Source: Salminus brasiliensis
Lineage: Eukaryota > Chordata > Actinopteri > Characiformes > Bryconidae
Direction: 5' to 3'
Assembly (NCBI RefSeq): GCF_030463535.1
Contig: NC_132891.1
Span: 10,949,449-11,013,448 of the forward strand
DNA length: 64,000 nucleotides
Shown: piece after piece, positions 12,310 through 24,000 of the stretch
Layout: each line of letters starts with the position of its first letter
Numbering within the stretch: the stretch's first letter is position 1
Notes under the pieces: generated by a model
Database searches by the model: none
What the model saw: the letters and a program-made list of their open reading frames with translations, nothing else
Told to the model about the DNA's origin: nothing
Program-made: the position numbers and the translations under genes

Positions 12310-12372
12310 AACAGCAGCAGCTTAGGGTGATCAATAACCCAATGCTCAAACCGCTGAGCCATTACCACCCAA
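12310..12372 (-). repeat. tRNA-derived SINE head, relic
   Basis: In reverse orientation the segment reads GGGTGGTAATGGCTCAGCGG and continues with a tRNA-like arm, the same head as the better-preserved SINE at 14709-14973. Only the A-box part survives. Confidence 0.5.
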
Positions 12373-12637
12373 AAGTAACAGCACAGGTTAAGTGACTTTG
12401 TTCAACACAAATAAATACCTTTCAAAGGGCTCATATACAACATTTTCTTGTATTGTTATTTTATATTTACTCTGATGTCCATGCTCTGTATTTATATGTA
12501 TAATTTTGCATGAGCATTTTTAGATTCCTCTTTATTACCCATAAATAAATATTTATTTATTTATTGATACTTGATACTGTGCCTTTAAGACTAGGAGATG
12601 CAAATTCCCTTGTTAAAAAATCTGTCCTGAAACACAA

Positions 12638-12638
<1 letters not shown>

Positions 12639-12692
<54 letters not shown>
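12639..12692. repeat. (TA)n(TG)n microsatellite
   Basis: A short TA run leads into about 22 perfect TG dinucleotides. Confidence 0.95.
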
Positions 12693-12694
<2 letters not shown>

Positions 12695-14527
12695 CTTGAA
12701 ACAGTCTGTTTTAACAGCTTTGTTTCAGGATATGGACTGTAAATGCTAGGAAGTTTGTGGTATTTTATAATAATGTATCAATTAAACTATAATTCAGGTT
12801 TCTATGATATGGGCCCTTTAATGAAAAACTATTTTTATAATAAAAACTATTTAACATTTTGATTGGCTCATTAATTGTGAATTGTTTACTTAATGTTGTA
12901 TATTTTAAATATTACAAAAATAACAGTAGTTAATAATAGTTAGTTTTCCCTCTCAGTTGGGATGGACATCATTAGGACAAGTGATTAGTGGTTACTGGTT
13001 CTGGCCTAACAATGCGTCTTTCCATTACCCACCGCTGTGGCCAGGCAAACACTTATTTGCATTCCTCCTTTATTAAGGGCTCTATTTCTGCTACATTGCT
13101 GGAGCTGTCCGAAGCTGATTGGGCAGTGAGGAGTAATAGCTGAGGACCATAGGGGTGACAGGTCACGTCTCTGTCTATTCATGGTGTGGCTAAATGAATG
13201 AGTGGTGACAGGCCTGCTCTTGTTATCAGTGCTGCTGAGTGACGAGCAGAGCGATGCCATTGCTGTTTCCACCTCTGGTTTGTTTGGGTCTGTAGGCATG
13301 GAGTGTGTCAGTGCTAGAGCGAGCCTGGGCCTGGGCCTAGGCCTGCCTCATCCACTTCCCATTGTTTTACTGGCCCTGATAACCTGAGCGACCTGCAAGC
13401 AAAGCCCAGCCGTCACTCTGTGTGTGGCAGAGAGCCTGTCAGGGCTTTGTTACCAGATCAGTCATTAACCAGCACTTCCAGCAGTGGAGAATGCACCGGT
13501 CTGCTTGGACCTAGTATGTTTAACTGAGTGCAAACAGACAAGCTTTGAGAGAGGAGCGGGAGGATGGGAGGATGCTCTGCATGGGTGTTGTTCCCCCCTG
13601 GGCGCAAGGCTGGAAGGATCTTATTCACCATTTCCTGCCTTGGGCTCAGCCCAGCCCTCATGAAGCGTGAGATTTCATTTAGTACATTAAGAAAGATTTT
13701 TAGTTACTTAATGAGAATGTTGCACCATTTTTTCCAGTACAATATTGAGTTTGGCTGACAGCTGAGCATTTTCTCTTTGTTAGAAAGAGAAAGTGAGAGA
13801 ACTGATACAGTTCATACAATTTATTCTAACACATCCACCCTGCTTCTATATGTCCTTATTCTTACGGGGATCATCCAAAGGGGAAATCTGCCTAAAAATA
13901 ACACTCGTCCTCATCCTATTCCCGTCCATTTATGACCTTTGGTCAGAGAATGAGTCACGGAGGACAGCAGGAAGGCTGTGGTCTAAGGCCCTTCCCTAAG
14001 CATCCCCTCCAGAGCTGGAGGAGGGGAGAGTCCCTTTCCCTGTGTTGAGTGAGCCGCCGTCCACTGAGGAATACAGGCCTACAGCCAAGGCTGAGTCAGA
14101 GCCATTCACTAACATTAGCTAAAACATTAGCTTCCTGAGTTTAACACTGAATGGTGTGCCGTGAACTGGACAGTATGGGCTGTATTTTAAGTGTACAAGA
14201 AACCTTCATTCATTCATTATATTATAAGCCTTAAACAGCTTTGTCCGAACTTGAGGGGGTGGCAAAGTGTAATGTCTGTGGTGGGCCGAGTGCCAAAAAG
14301 CCAACAACTTACTAACCCTTTTTATGGGTAACTTCACAAGTTACCCGTATACATGTTTGAGTGCATATTCTTTAAATACTCCATAAGTTCCTGTATACAG
14401 TATATGAGGCACGTCAACTTGTCTTTTGAATTCAGTGGAAAGATTTTTTTTTACACCAATGGTCCCCTAAATCCGTCCACATATCCACCATAGCCTGTTA
14501 CACTCTTTTTGCTTGTAACTGCTAGCC

Positions 14528-15072
14528 ACATACACTATAGGGACAAAAGTATTGAGACATCTGTTCATTTATTGTTTCTTCTGATGGGTATTTTAAAAAA
14601 TGATAAAAAAAAGAGCTTATCATGCCTTTGTTGGAGCAACTGTCTCTTCTGTCTTGGAAAGGCTTTTTAGGGATCTGGCACATCTACTGCAAGGACTAGA
14701 CAAGCCATGTAAAAGGTAAAGGTGCACATATTTGTCACTGAACAGTGTACACGAAATGTGTCCTCTGCATTTAACCCATCTGGTAGTGAACATACACTCA
14801 CACATGTTAGGGTCAGTGAGTACACACACACACACCCAGAGCGGTGGGCAGCAGAGAGGGTAAAGGTCCTTGCTCATGGGCCCAACAGTGGCAGCTTGCC
14901 GAGCCCGGGAATCGAACCCACAACCCTGTTATCAATATCCCGGCGCTCTAACCGCTGAGCCACCACCGCCCCTGTGTGGGCCTTTGCACATCTGAGGCAG
15001 CAAAGGGTGCAACTTAATGTAGGTAAATGCATTCATTAGAAGGGTGTCCACAAACATGTTGGACAACCATAA
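14528..15072 (+). mobile_element. MITE family A copy interrupted by a SINE
   Basis: The left terminus (ACACTATAGGGACAAAAG) and the right terminus (GGGTGTCCACAAACATG) belong to family A. The internal GACTAGACAAGC landmark, which in other copies runs straight into TGTGTG..TTTGCACA, is here split by the SINE at 14709-14973. The MITE was therefore present first. Confidence 0.75.
14709..14973 (-). mobile_element. tRNA-derived SINE with intact pol III boxes
   Basis: Read on the - strand, the element begins GGGGCGGTGGTGGCTCAGCG. It contains an A box TGGCTCAGCGG (14952-14962) and, 33 bases further, a B box GGTTCGATTCC (14908-14918), both exact consensus matches. A non-tRNA body with a CA-rich stretch follows, ending near AAAGGTAAAGGTGC. 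The boxes show a tRNA origin, but anticodon-arm and acceptor pairing are not maintained, so it is not a functional tRNA gene. It sits inside a MITE copy. Confidence 0.75.
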
Positions 15073-15261
15073 TGTAATGTATGCAATGTAACATATGAAT
15101 TTGTGGTGCATGCCAAAGGTTTAAGGTTTTAATAAAAGCTTTTGTCATCCTGTCCTATATGTTTACATTACACTAGAGGAAAAGGTAAAAAATATGTTGT
15201 GGATTTTTAGTTATGGTAGGTACAGATGAGCAGCTCACAGAGAGGGCAAATTGAAAAATGT

Positions 15262-15324
15262 GGAAAAGGGAAAAAAAGGGGAAAAAAGGGGAAAAAAGGG
15301 AAAAAAAGGGGAAAAAAGGGAAAA
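15262..15324 (+). repeat. polypurine minisatellite (GAAAAAAGGG)n
   Basis: About six 10-bp units give a 63-base run made only of A and G, with six to seven A residues separating G3-G4 tracts. Confidence 0.9.
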
Positions 15325-15379
15325 TTAGGAATTTCTCATGTAGTTGCCTTCTGGCTTTTCTTCTGACATGAACCGTGTT

Positions 15380-15398
15380 CGCCATCTGGTGGTCAACT
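15380..15398 (-). promoter_or_regulatory. CTCF-like motif
   Basis: On the - strand the sequence TTGACCACCAGATGGCGAA closely matches the CTCF core CCACCAG-RKGGC-G. It lies about 4.7 kb upstream of the candidate perm1 promoter. Occupancy is unknown. Confidence 0.35.
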
Positions 15399-15399
15399 T

Positions 15400-18260
15400 T
15401 GGAACTACAACATCTTTCCCCCATAAAAATCAAAATCAATAGAAGGCCCTTTGCTTACACAATTTTTAAAGCTGAAATACACCGGCCATACTCCTAGAAC
15501 ACCTTCCAGTTTTTACTGACATTTAATAATTAAATCCAGTTAATTACCTGTACAAAAACCAATTACCTTAAATCATATAAAGGTAAGTAGTACCTGTCAA
15601 GGGGATGAAAATAACTTCACTGTATAAACAAATGTCCCTGTTTTTCCAGGGAACAAGTCATTGGTTAACCACCTAAATCTGGTCTGTAGCAATGGAAGCA
15701 AAATCAAATTTTAAAATTGATGCAGCTACTTTAGATGTCCAAACCTTTGCTGATTACTTACAAACATTTTGTCTGTATAAGATCAGTGTTTAGTCTACTG
15801 CAGTATTTAGACAATATTGCATGTCTAGATTGCTGGAATTATATGCCATAATATATGCCATATATATATATGCCATAATTATTGGAAAATGTTGGAAATA
15901 AATTAACCAAAACATAGACAGAGCAACTTCTAAAAGTGGAGCTCTTTCCTTTAGAGAAGTTCCAGATAAAGCCAGAGTGTCATGAGCAGTTTCCTACACC
16001 ATTAAAAGCCTCTTTAGACACTGAAGAAAACTAAAGAGCTCTGGTACAGGAAGAAGTCTGACTGACCCAAATCCACAACAGCATCAGAAGATAAGTCTAT
16101 CTGAGAGAGTCAATAGCTTGTGTGGTAGGTGGCTCACATGACAACACCTTGTAGTACTTCTTAACACTTCTTGGACCAAGAGAAGATGTGGAGCTTAGTG
16201 GTTGAAACATAGACATAGCAAAATAAGAAAGGCCATGCAAAACTACCTGGGGTCAAGTGAAAAAATAGGGGTGTTTGTCTGGTAATATTGAGTTTTCTTC
16301 AAATGCTCATGCTGGCTAAATCAGAGTTAAGACCCTAACTGGGTCACCCCATGTTATTGTTCTCAGCTCCTTTACTGGGCAATGGGCATTCCCTGTCAAC
16401 TCATAGCACATGTAGGTAAAGTCTATCAAATCCCATGATTGGATGTTTATTTTTGTTGCTGGTCATGCCTCTGGCACCTCGGGTGAGATGACTATCAAGC
16501 TAAGTCTGCACTCTCACATTACAGGACATTTGACAGTGTGACATTTGTTTCCAGCCCCTCAACCATCCAGCCTGTGCTCTGAGGATAATTCAGTGTAGCG
16601 TAGGCAGTGCCACTGTTCCACACACACAAATGTACTACATCTCCTCACTCTATCGTTTGACCTGTGTTATGCAGTTCTTGTTTACAAGGATCTGATGAAT
16701 TAGCGCTTAACTGGCAGAGCTGACACCGCTGCAATTAGAGAGAAATGCTGTCGTATTAGCCGTTATTGCCATTATTAAGTAACCTAAACATGTCTTAATC
16801 CTCCAAGTGTACTTATTGGGCCTAATCCTGTTGATGTAAACAGAATCCCACCCACAGTCTGGCAGCCCGCTGCCCCAGGTGCAAACACACACACAAACAA
16901 ATAATCTGTCGCTCTCTCTCTCAGTCTCTCTCAATAGGCCCGGCTACATAGAGCTCACAGGGCACACTGCCAGTCTGCGGCTGCTTCATTAGGTGAACCG
17001 TTTTCCCACAGTTAGCTCCACTAAGCAGAATCAGCCCTCTAATGGTCATGAATAATTAAATGAGAGAATGTGAAGTGTTTCGTGTTGGCTAGACTGTCGA
17101 GCCACATTCTCACCTCAAAGAATGGAATTCTTTTGCCTCCACGATGGGCAACAAGGTATGCCCAGGACCCTGCAATCTAGCTTTACAAAGAGCCATTCAG
17201 GTTCTACAGACTGATATAATCATGCAGTGAGGTAAGAATGTGTCCCGTCTTCGAGGTTTTATGTGCAGAATGACTCAACTTGCTCTTTCCTCATAACTGT
17301 CGGAAAAGCTTGCCGTACCCTGTTGTGGTTTTGGGGGTTGTCTGGAGGCGGTGATTAGAGTAGGAACAGGAGCCATAATTAGTATGTGACAGCTTGAATT
17401 TGAGTAGATAACAGGATAATGAGTGTTATCTCAATATCATAACGACCCTGTAACATTTTGTCACTTGGGCTAGTTTGTTAATCCCATTGTATTCTTTTAT
17501 AATCTTGATGTCTGTAAACAAAGGCCCATACCCATTAGCTACCCTACCTGAGGCTCAGCTGGAGCCGGGCAGACTATGTTCAGTATTTAACAGTGAATGA
17601 AAAACTGTGAATGCACAAAAAATAATGAAGACAAAAATAATTTTCATCTTTAAAAAAAATGGTTTACAAGCTATATAAAGCAGGATAGCTTTAACCTGGA
17701 GTTAAGCATTAAAAGGGTGAGTCCTCAAATACACAAATATCAGCGCCATACAGTGATTAATTTGCCATTATCTAGGCTAGGTGAAAGTGTAAATGTGAGC
17801 CAGGACCAGGCCTTGGCTTATTTGCAATCAATCAATTGCTGACTGTAGTCCATCTATGACTGCACAATTTAATAGTCCACCTCAACCTCAGCCCACCTTT
17901 TTGGTTTTGGTTACAGTGTAAGTGGAGTTTATAGTTCAGGAACACAAAGTATTAATATTTTTACTGTAACAGTAAAATCACAAATATTTCAAATGAACAT
18001 TTCTGCTCGGAAACAGTTTACCATTCATATAAAGTATGTGACTTTGGGTGGGACAAAAAATCCAGAGGTGCAGTTTTACAGGCCTATTTGCAGCCCTGAT
18101 ATGTTACCTCTGAAAAAAATACACTGATTTTTATGGGGAGTTCATGAAAAAAAGCTCTACATCAACATGATGAAGCATAGGATATCTTTGTTTTTAGCTC
18201 TGTAAAAAGAACACTGTAATTATTTAGTATTATTTAGTCTTACCAGATAGTGTTGCTCTT
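15400..18260. other. gene-free stretch with possible regulatory block
   Basis: No exon is recognised. The section at about 16480-17300 is non-repetitive, contains several TAAT/ATTA cores and ends near a TC-rich stretch, so it may be a conserved non-coding element. The rest is ordinary AT-rich intergenic sequence. Confidence 0.35.
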
Positions 18261-18261
18261 T

Positions 18262-19195
18262 ACCCAGTGTGCTACATTTACATTAAAGGCATTTAGCAGA
18301 CGCTCTTATCCAGAGCAACTTACAAAAGTGCTTCACTGTTTACTCCGAAAATACCCTTAGCTAGTTTGTATTTGCCAGGATCCAAAAGATACCTCTAAGC
18401 TTAGATACTACAGTATGAAGACCACAATACTCTGCACTACACTTCGCCTAAATATTTTTAGAAGAGGTGGGTCTTCAGTCTGCGTTTGAAGACAGCGAGC
18501 GACTCTGCTGTTCGGACACCCAGGAGAACTTCGTTCCACCACTTTGGTGTCAGGACGCTGGATGCTTGGATGCATGGATCTTAAGGGATGGCGGGTCAAG
18601 CTGAGCCGTACTTGAAGCTCGAAGGGCTCTTGGTACTGAACGGCTTTTGATCATTGTCATCAAGTATGGAGGGGCTGGTCCATGCTTGGTTTTGTAGGCC
18701 TGCGTCAGGGTTTGGAATCTGATGCAGGCAGCAGCTACAGGAAGCCAGTGAAGACAGAACGCAGCAACCGTTAAAAACAATCCGTGCCTTTGCATTTTGG
18801 ATTAGTTGCAGGGACCTGATGGTTCCCAAAGGAAGGCCAACCAGAAGGGAGTCGCAGTAATCAAGTCTTGAAGTGACAAGAGACTGAACAAGCATCTGGG
18901 TGGCCTCCCTAGAGGGGAAGCATCAAATTCTCCACATGAGTAAAAATATGCATGACCCAGTCAGATTTGCAACATGACTTGAGAACGATAACAGATCATC
19001 AATGACTACACCAAGGCTTTGTGTTTCTGTAGATGCATGGAGCCACCAGTGAGTTCTCAAAGAAGATGGCAAGATCATTGTAAAGTCCAGCAGTTCCCAG
19101 GATGTGCTCTCTCCAGCTCTCACCAATAATGAAGGTGAAAAAGCGGGACTTGAGCAAGCATAAAATCTTAGCGAAATTTAGAAATTCCACGGACA
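18262..19195 (-). mobile_element. decayed L2/CR1-type LINE, reverse transcriptase C-terminal part
   Basis: On the - strand, fragments in shifting frames match the end of a non-LTR retrotransposon ORF2. In order they are LGVVIDDLLSFSSHVANL, SLVTSRLDYCDSLLVGLP with LQLIQNAKARIVF, HWLPVAAACIRFQTLTQAYK, and GVRTAESLAVFKRRLKTHLF. The 3' tail (18270-18330 on the + strand, GGCATTTAGCAGACGCTCTT) is a sequence often seen at the ends of fish LINEs. Frameshifts and stops make it dead. The clade is judged from memory of the motifs: L2/CR1-like is likely, Rex-like less so. Confidence 0.8.
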
Positions 19196-19209
19196 TTTTT
19201 CACATCCCA

Positions 19210-20060
19210 AAAAGAGGACATGTCTGGGGCTCTCATTATTAAATTCTGCCAGTGCAAATACAGTTATCCATTCTAGGGCTCTTTATATTTAATTCATTCA
19301 TAATTACATTTTGGGTTTTGTTGAAACGTTGAAGTTTCACAATTTCATTTTAATTTGAACACTTTGGAAACCTGCTGTGCACTGTACTACAATACTGAGT
19401 GTTAAATTTACATCTAACATAATCTGGTGATTCATTTACAGTGGTTTAAATAAAAGGCTTGCCACATAGGATCTAACTAGACTTTGTCAGATGACTGTCA
19501 TGTGATTGTGATCTGTGAGCGTGTCCGGTCAGCACAGACATGAACACCTCCTGTGCTATTCTCTATCGCCCTGGCCTGGGAGCCAGTAAGGAAAAGAGCT
19601 CAACATCTCCGTCCATCCATGACATCACACCAGGGATGTGTCAGCTGACACATACACACAGAGACACACAGAGATACCTTGGCTGACCCTCCAGTGTAGA
19701 AGTCTTGCTGTTCTGACCGGTACGTTCTCAGCTGCTAGTATCTTTTTACTGCCAAGAAAGTTACATAATGCCTTGCATTCATCACGTCCACTAGCTGTCA
19801 AAAGACACGGTAAAACGGCATTAAAACTATAACTCACTTACTCTCTCTCAGGTTTAACAGGCTGCTCCACAAGGTGGCGCTGTTAGAGCTCAAAACGCTT
19901 CTGGTGCTTTGCATCAATGACACTGTGTGTCCTTGTTTTCTGATAAGGCTCATAACTCGCATGCCTGTTGGTCTGAATTTCTCCTGTAATGCTGAACACA
20001 ATAGGATTTAATATCTGATATGAACCCATTCATATAAACCCCTTCTGTCAGCACCTTGCC
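19210..20060. other. intergenic sequence upstream of perm1
   Basis: No coding exon is recognised. The last 500 bases are non-repetitive and contain a strong CTCF-like motif. The opposing 64-70-codon frames at 19625-19837 overlap each other and look like chance. Confidence 0.4.
19864..19884 (+). promoter_or_regulatory. CTCF-like motif
   Basis: CTCCACAAGGTGGCGCTGTT is the best CTCF-type match in the window: CCAC, AAG, GTGGCGCTG all fit. It lies about 0.2 kb upstream of the candidate perm1 transcription start and points toward the gene. Confidence 0.4.
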
Positions 20061-20071
20061 AAGTGAGAGTC

Positions 20072-20079
20072 TATTTAAG
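20072..20079 (+). promoter_or_regulatory. candidate TATA-like box of perm1
   Basis: TATTTAAG within CTATTTAAGG lies upstream of a plausible 5' UTR exon. The ten bases also differ from a CArG box (SRF, muscle genes) at one position. A second TATTTAGG lies at about 20168. Neither is proven. Confidence 0.3.
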
Positions 20080-20104
20080 GTGTTGAAATGATACACCTCT
20101 GTTG

Positions 20105-20329
20105 GGGGCATGTGGAGGGGTGTCAGGGCAAGGAGCTTTGCGTGTATTACGTGATCAGAAACACTGCTCTATTTAGGGCACAGATCATAGGGCCTGAGTG
20201 GTGCACTGCTCTTGGTGGTGCACGAGGACGGCCTTCAAAGGGCACTCGTTCTCCTTCACAGGCAGCACACAGACACAGACTGACCTGCTCTGGCAACTGA
20301 AGCACTAATCACAACACACTGCTGAACAG
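20105..20329 (+). other. candidate 5' UTR exon of perm1
   Basis: This stretch ends in a good donor, AACAG|GTAGGAG (GT at 20330-20331), and is followed 0.7 kb later by the acceptor of the first coding exon. The left edge is only a guess from the TATA-like box. No coding is proposed. Confidence 0.35.
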
Positions 20330-21048
20330 GTAGGAGCACACTCCTGCATATCCACAAATGCACTTCAGAAACAGTGCTTTACAGATAGTGAAAGTAGGGG
20401 GACGGAAATTACACGTGACCATGTTAATTCACTAGGGTGCTTCTTGGCTCATATAGCAAATAATATTTCATTGCTGAATTAAAAGTTTGAATTTTTTTCA
20501 GGGTTTTAAAGGGTTTTAAGGATTAAATTTTTTATGCTGTTTATTTATTATATTATTCTTTAGTCCTTTTACTCCATATGTCAAAGGTTAGGTTGATTTT
20601 AAAGCATTTAAGCATTTAAAACATTTTAAAGCATTTAAAGCATCATCTGTCATTATGTTTGCATCTATATTATTTATATGTATATTACATACATAAAGCC
20701 TATGCTTTAATTAATTCATGGCTTTGCTTTGGTGGTCTAATATGCATTATGGTAGGTTATACCATTAACTGTTATACTGTGGCTATAACCAAAACATTCA
20801 GCTATCATTACCCTGTCTGTTGTCAACTTTTAAATATTCACAAATCTAAAAAAATTGTAAACTCAAGCTTTCGTGAAGATGCTGGGGCACTATGGGAAAT
20901 GGGGCACGGCGATATTGTGTCTATTGATGCACCTAGACCTAAAACGTAAAATTATGACATATGCAAACATACGCCATTGATGTATGCTAATCTGTGTTTG
21001 TTTTTGCTGTTTTTGTTGAAGTTTTGTGGCTGTCTGTGTTACTTCCCA

Positions 21049-24000
21049 ATGGATGATTTTGACTACAGTGTGCATATCTCAGAGCAAGACTGGAACTCAT
21101 TCTTCCGGGAATGTGAGGAGTGTAACCTGTTGCCCCCAGTGTTAGCTGGCATGGAGGATTCAGGAATGAGTGACATGGATGAGATTGCAGGCCACAAAGC
21201 ATGGATGAACCCAGAGGGCAGAGTGCCTGACCCAGAGCGTCCCATCCACAGTCCTGACCATGAAGAGTCCCCTGTGGATCTTTACTTAAGCAGATATGGT
21301 ATGAGCAGCCCATTGCAAGTTCTCTCTGGCAGTGAAGAAGACTCACACATGGAGACTGTCAATGTGTTCTTTGAGAGATTAAAATGTGTATCGCCCACTA
21401 AAGATACTTTAAAGCAAAGGCATTCCTCAAATGTAAGTAGTGAAATGGCTGGCCATTTAAAAGAATCTCAGGCCATGGAGAAAAATGAATCCATACAGAA
21501 GGAGAGCTCCTATACCAACATATATGATGAGTCTACACCTAATGACTTAGCAGTCAGCACACACATATTTACCTGTCCAAGCCCAGAAGAAGTTATCAAG
21601 GAGAAAGACTGCTCACCAGAACCATGCAAGGAGATGAGGCTCAAATCAAGCATTGGAAAAGCCCTGTGCTGTGCTCTGGTTAATGGTAAAGATCTAATAA
21701 GCCCAAATCAAGGGAAGGACGCAAACTCTCAGCTAGTGATAATAAGTGATTCTGACTCTAAAGAACTACTGGTTTGTCAAGGTCAAACATCCTCCCTTAC
21801 CCCAAGAAGAAAGAGAAAGAAGAAAAAGAGAATGTGCATCGAACCTCTTCAATTAGATCATGAACGTGCGGTCCAATTCCACTCCAAACAGAGTGAGTCC
21901 GATGATGACATAATCGTCAGAAGAAAAGAGATGGACAGAGAGGTGCGTCCATCTGGAGACTCAGGGACTGTTTCTGAGGTAGCCAGTGCACCCCACCATA
22001 TCTTCTCACCATCTTCTGAGATAGACAGCATTTTCGACAGTTTCCCAGGCCATCAACAGTCACTCCCTGGGAATGTGTTAGAGCCTACAGTGGCATGCCC
22101 TAATTCACCAAAAACCAAATCTCCAAGCACAATAACAGCTGCACAAAACCAAAGAAGACTAGACTTGCATGGGAAGAGTGATCTCACTGGGAAACTAGCA
22201 TCAGCTGGGCAATTTGCCATGCCAGTAAATCTGACAGATACTGAAACTGGTGTGCCTGTTAAAAGGGCTGAGCCCCTAATGCTTCAAAGTGACGGCAGCA
22301 CATCAGCACCCACTAATGGAGATAATATGAGAAGTCATTTAGAGCTAAACAGTAATTTGCCTTCGGGAATTAAAGCTGCACTAACAGCATCTGAAGCCTT
22401 GCCAGCATCTATTGCCACCTGTGATGAAGTAAAGGTAATGCCACAGGCCGCTAGAAATCCTGGATGCACTACAAATCCTGTGTTATTGCACAGTAGAGAA
22501 ATGAATGACGACTGTAAATCTTCAGCTGTGCATCACACAGGAAGCTTGCAATTAAACATGGAAGCATTACTAGCACTTCTGCCATCTGATCCTGAAGTCT
22601 GTCCACAGGCACCCAACAGTCATCATGTTAAAAGTCAAGATGGACATTTGACAGTTTCTCAGAGTGATAAGTCTGATGTAGCATTTCAGAGTAAAACCTC
22701 AACATCAGATAACATTTCCTGTGTATTATTTCCTGAGATAACACAAGAGAGCTCAGAGAACCTCTCTGAATCTTCCAATAATGCTGAGAAGAAACACAAT
22801 GTAACATGTAATGAAGACGTTCCCCTAGAACATAGAAATGGGCATAACCTTCTAAGTCAGCAGAATCTCTCAGAGGTTTTTGATTCCACATTAGTGACAC
22901 AGTCTGGTCCTCTTAATGTAGAGAAAGCACAAATAATTGTTGATAATTCTCAGAAGAATGTCAATGTTCATGACATCTCCCCATACTTCAGATCAAATGA
23001 AATATCAGATTTATCTGCAAGTAAGAAAGGTCTACATTTAAAAGAGGTGGAAACTGATCAGTTGTGTTCTGCAGCTGATAACACAAATGAGAGGTCATTG
23101 ATACAGCTCCCTGGCCAAGAGAGTCAACTTAAGGGGAACTCACAATCATCTAAGATTATTGCCACTGGTGATGAAGAAGTGAAATCTTTATTACCACATT
23201 GTTCATCCAAAACTCACGAGTTGTCACACAGTGCAATAATGGAAGATATGTCTTTGCCTATTCCCGAGTCAATGGATGGAGCACAGCATGTTGCATCTGA
23301 TATTAATACAATTGGCCATGAAGGAAACCGTAAAGTGCACTGTATACCACCTAACTGTCCATCCAAAGATCCTGAAGTGTCACCTAGCACAACAATGACA
23401 GGTACAGCATCTCATATTCCTGAGTCAATCGGTGGAGCAGAGCAAACCTCATTGAACAGTATTACCACAGGTAATGAAGAGAAGAGTAAAATGCAGCATG
23501 TACCCCCTCATTGTCCATCAAATCCTGAACTGCCATCTGCAATAATGGAAAGTACAACATCCTGTATTCTTGAATCAATGGATAAAGCAGACCATGTCTC
23601 ATCTGATTTGTCTACAACTGGTGACGAAGAGAAAGGTGATGGGCACTATGTTTCCAGTGTTTGTCCATCCAAGGATCCTAAGTTGCCTCTTAGTGCAAAA
23701 ATGCATGATATGGCATGTCATGTTCCTGAGTCAGTGGATGGAGCCAAAACAATAGAAACTATAGCAAATAGCAGACTATCCTTGCATTCAGAAAGTGAAG
23801 ACTGCACAGAACAGATCGTCCCAACTTTGAGATCAAAAGACATAACCAGTGAGAATGGCATAGATTCTGAGGACAGAAATGAAGGGTTGTCCTTCAAGGA
23901 AAAGACCAGGACATGCCAGCTTCCCATACAGATCACTGGAGTGATCCTGGAAAGTAAACCTAAGGATATTGAGGGTAATATTTGTATTCCCCATGACGAA

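Larger units (their letters stand above)
11340..14520. other. gene-free stretch with relics and one unique block
   Basis: No exon is recognised. The stretch holds a SINE head relic (12310-12372), a TA/TG microsatellite (12639-12692) and a GC-richer non-repetitive block at about 12950-13480 that could be regulatory. The frames at 13006-13661 are not recognisable proteins. Confidence 0.4.

Noticed and set aside
14908..14972. tRNA gene
   Set aside because: A and B boxes are present, but the arms do not pair and the sequence continues into a SINE body, so it is a retroposon head.
1..20000. Exons of hes4 or other 1p36.33 neighbours
   Set aside because: I looked for a bHLH segment and other familiar coding stretches in both strands and saw none; the neighbour is probably outside the window.
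20977..21048. Upstream in-frame ATG that would lengthen perm1 by 24 residues
   Set aside because: It lies in a pyrimidine-rich intron end. A clear acceptor at 21020-21021 and the conserved MDDFDYSV start at 21049 fit better.
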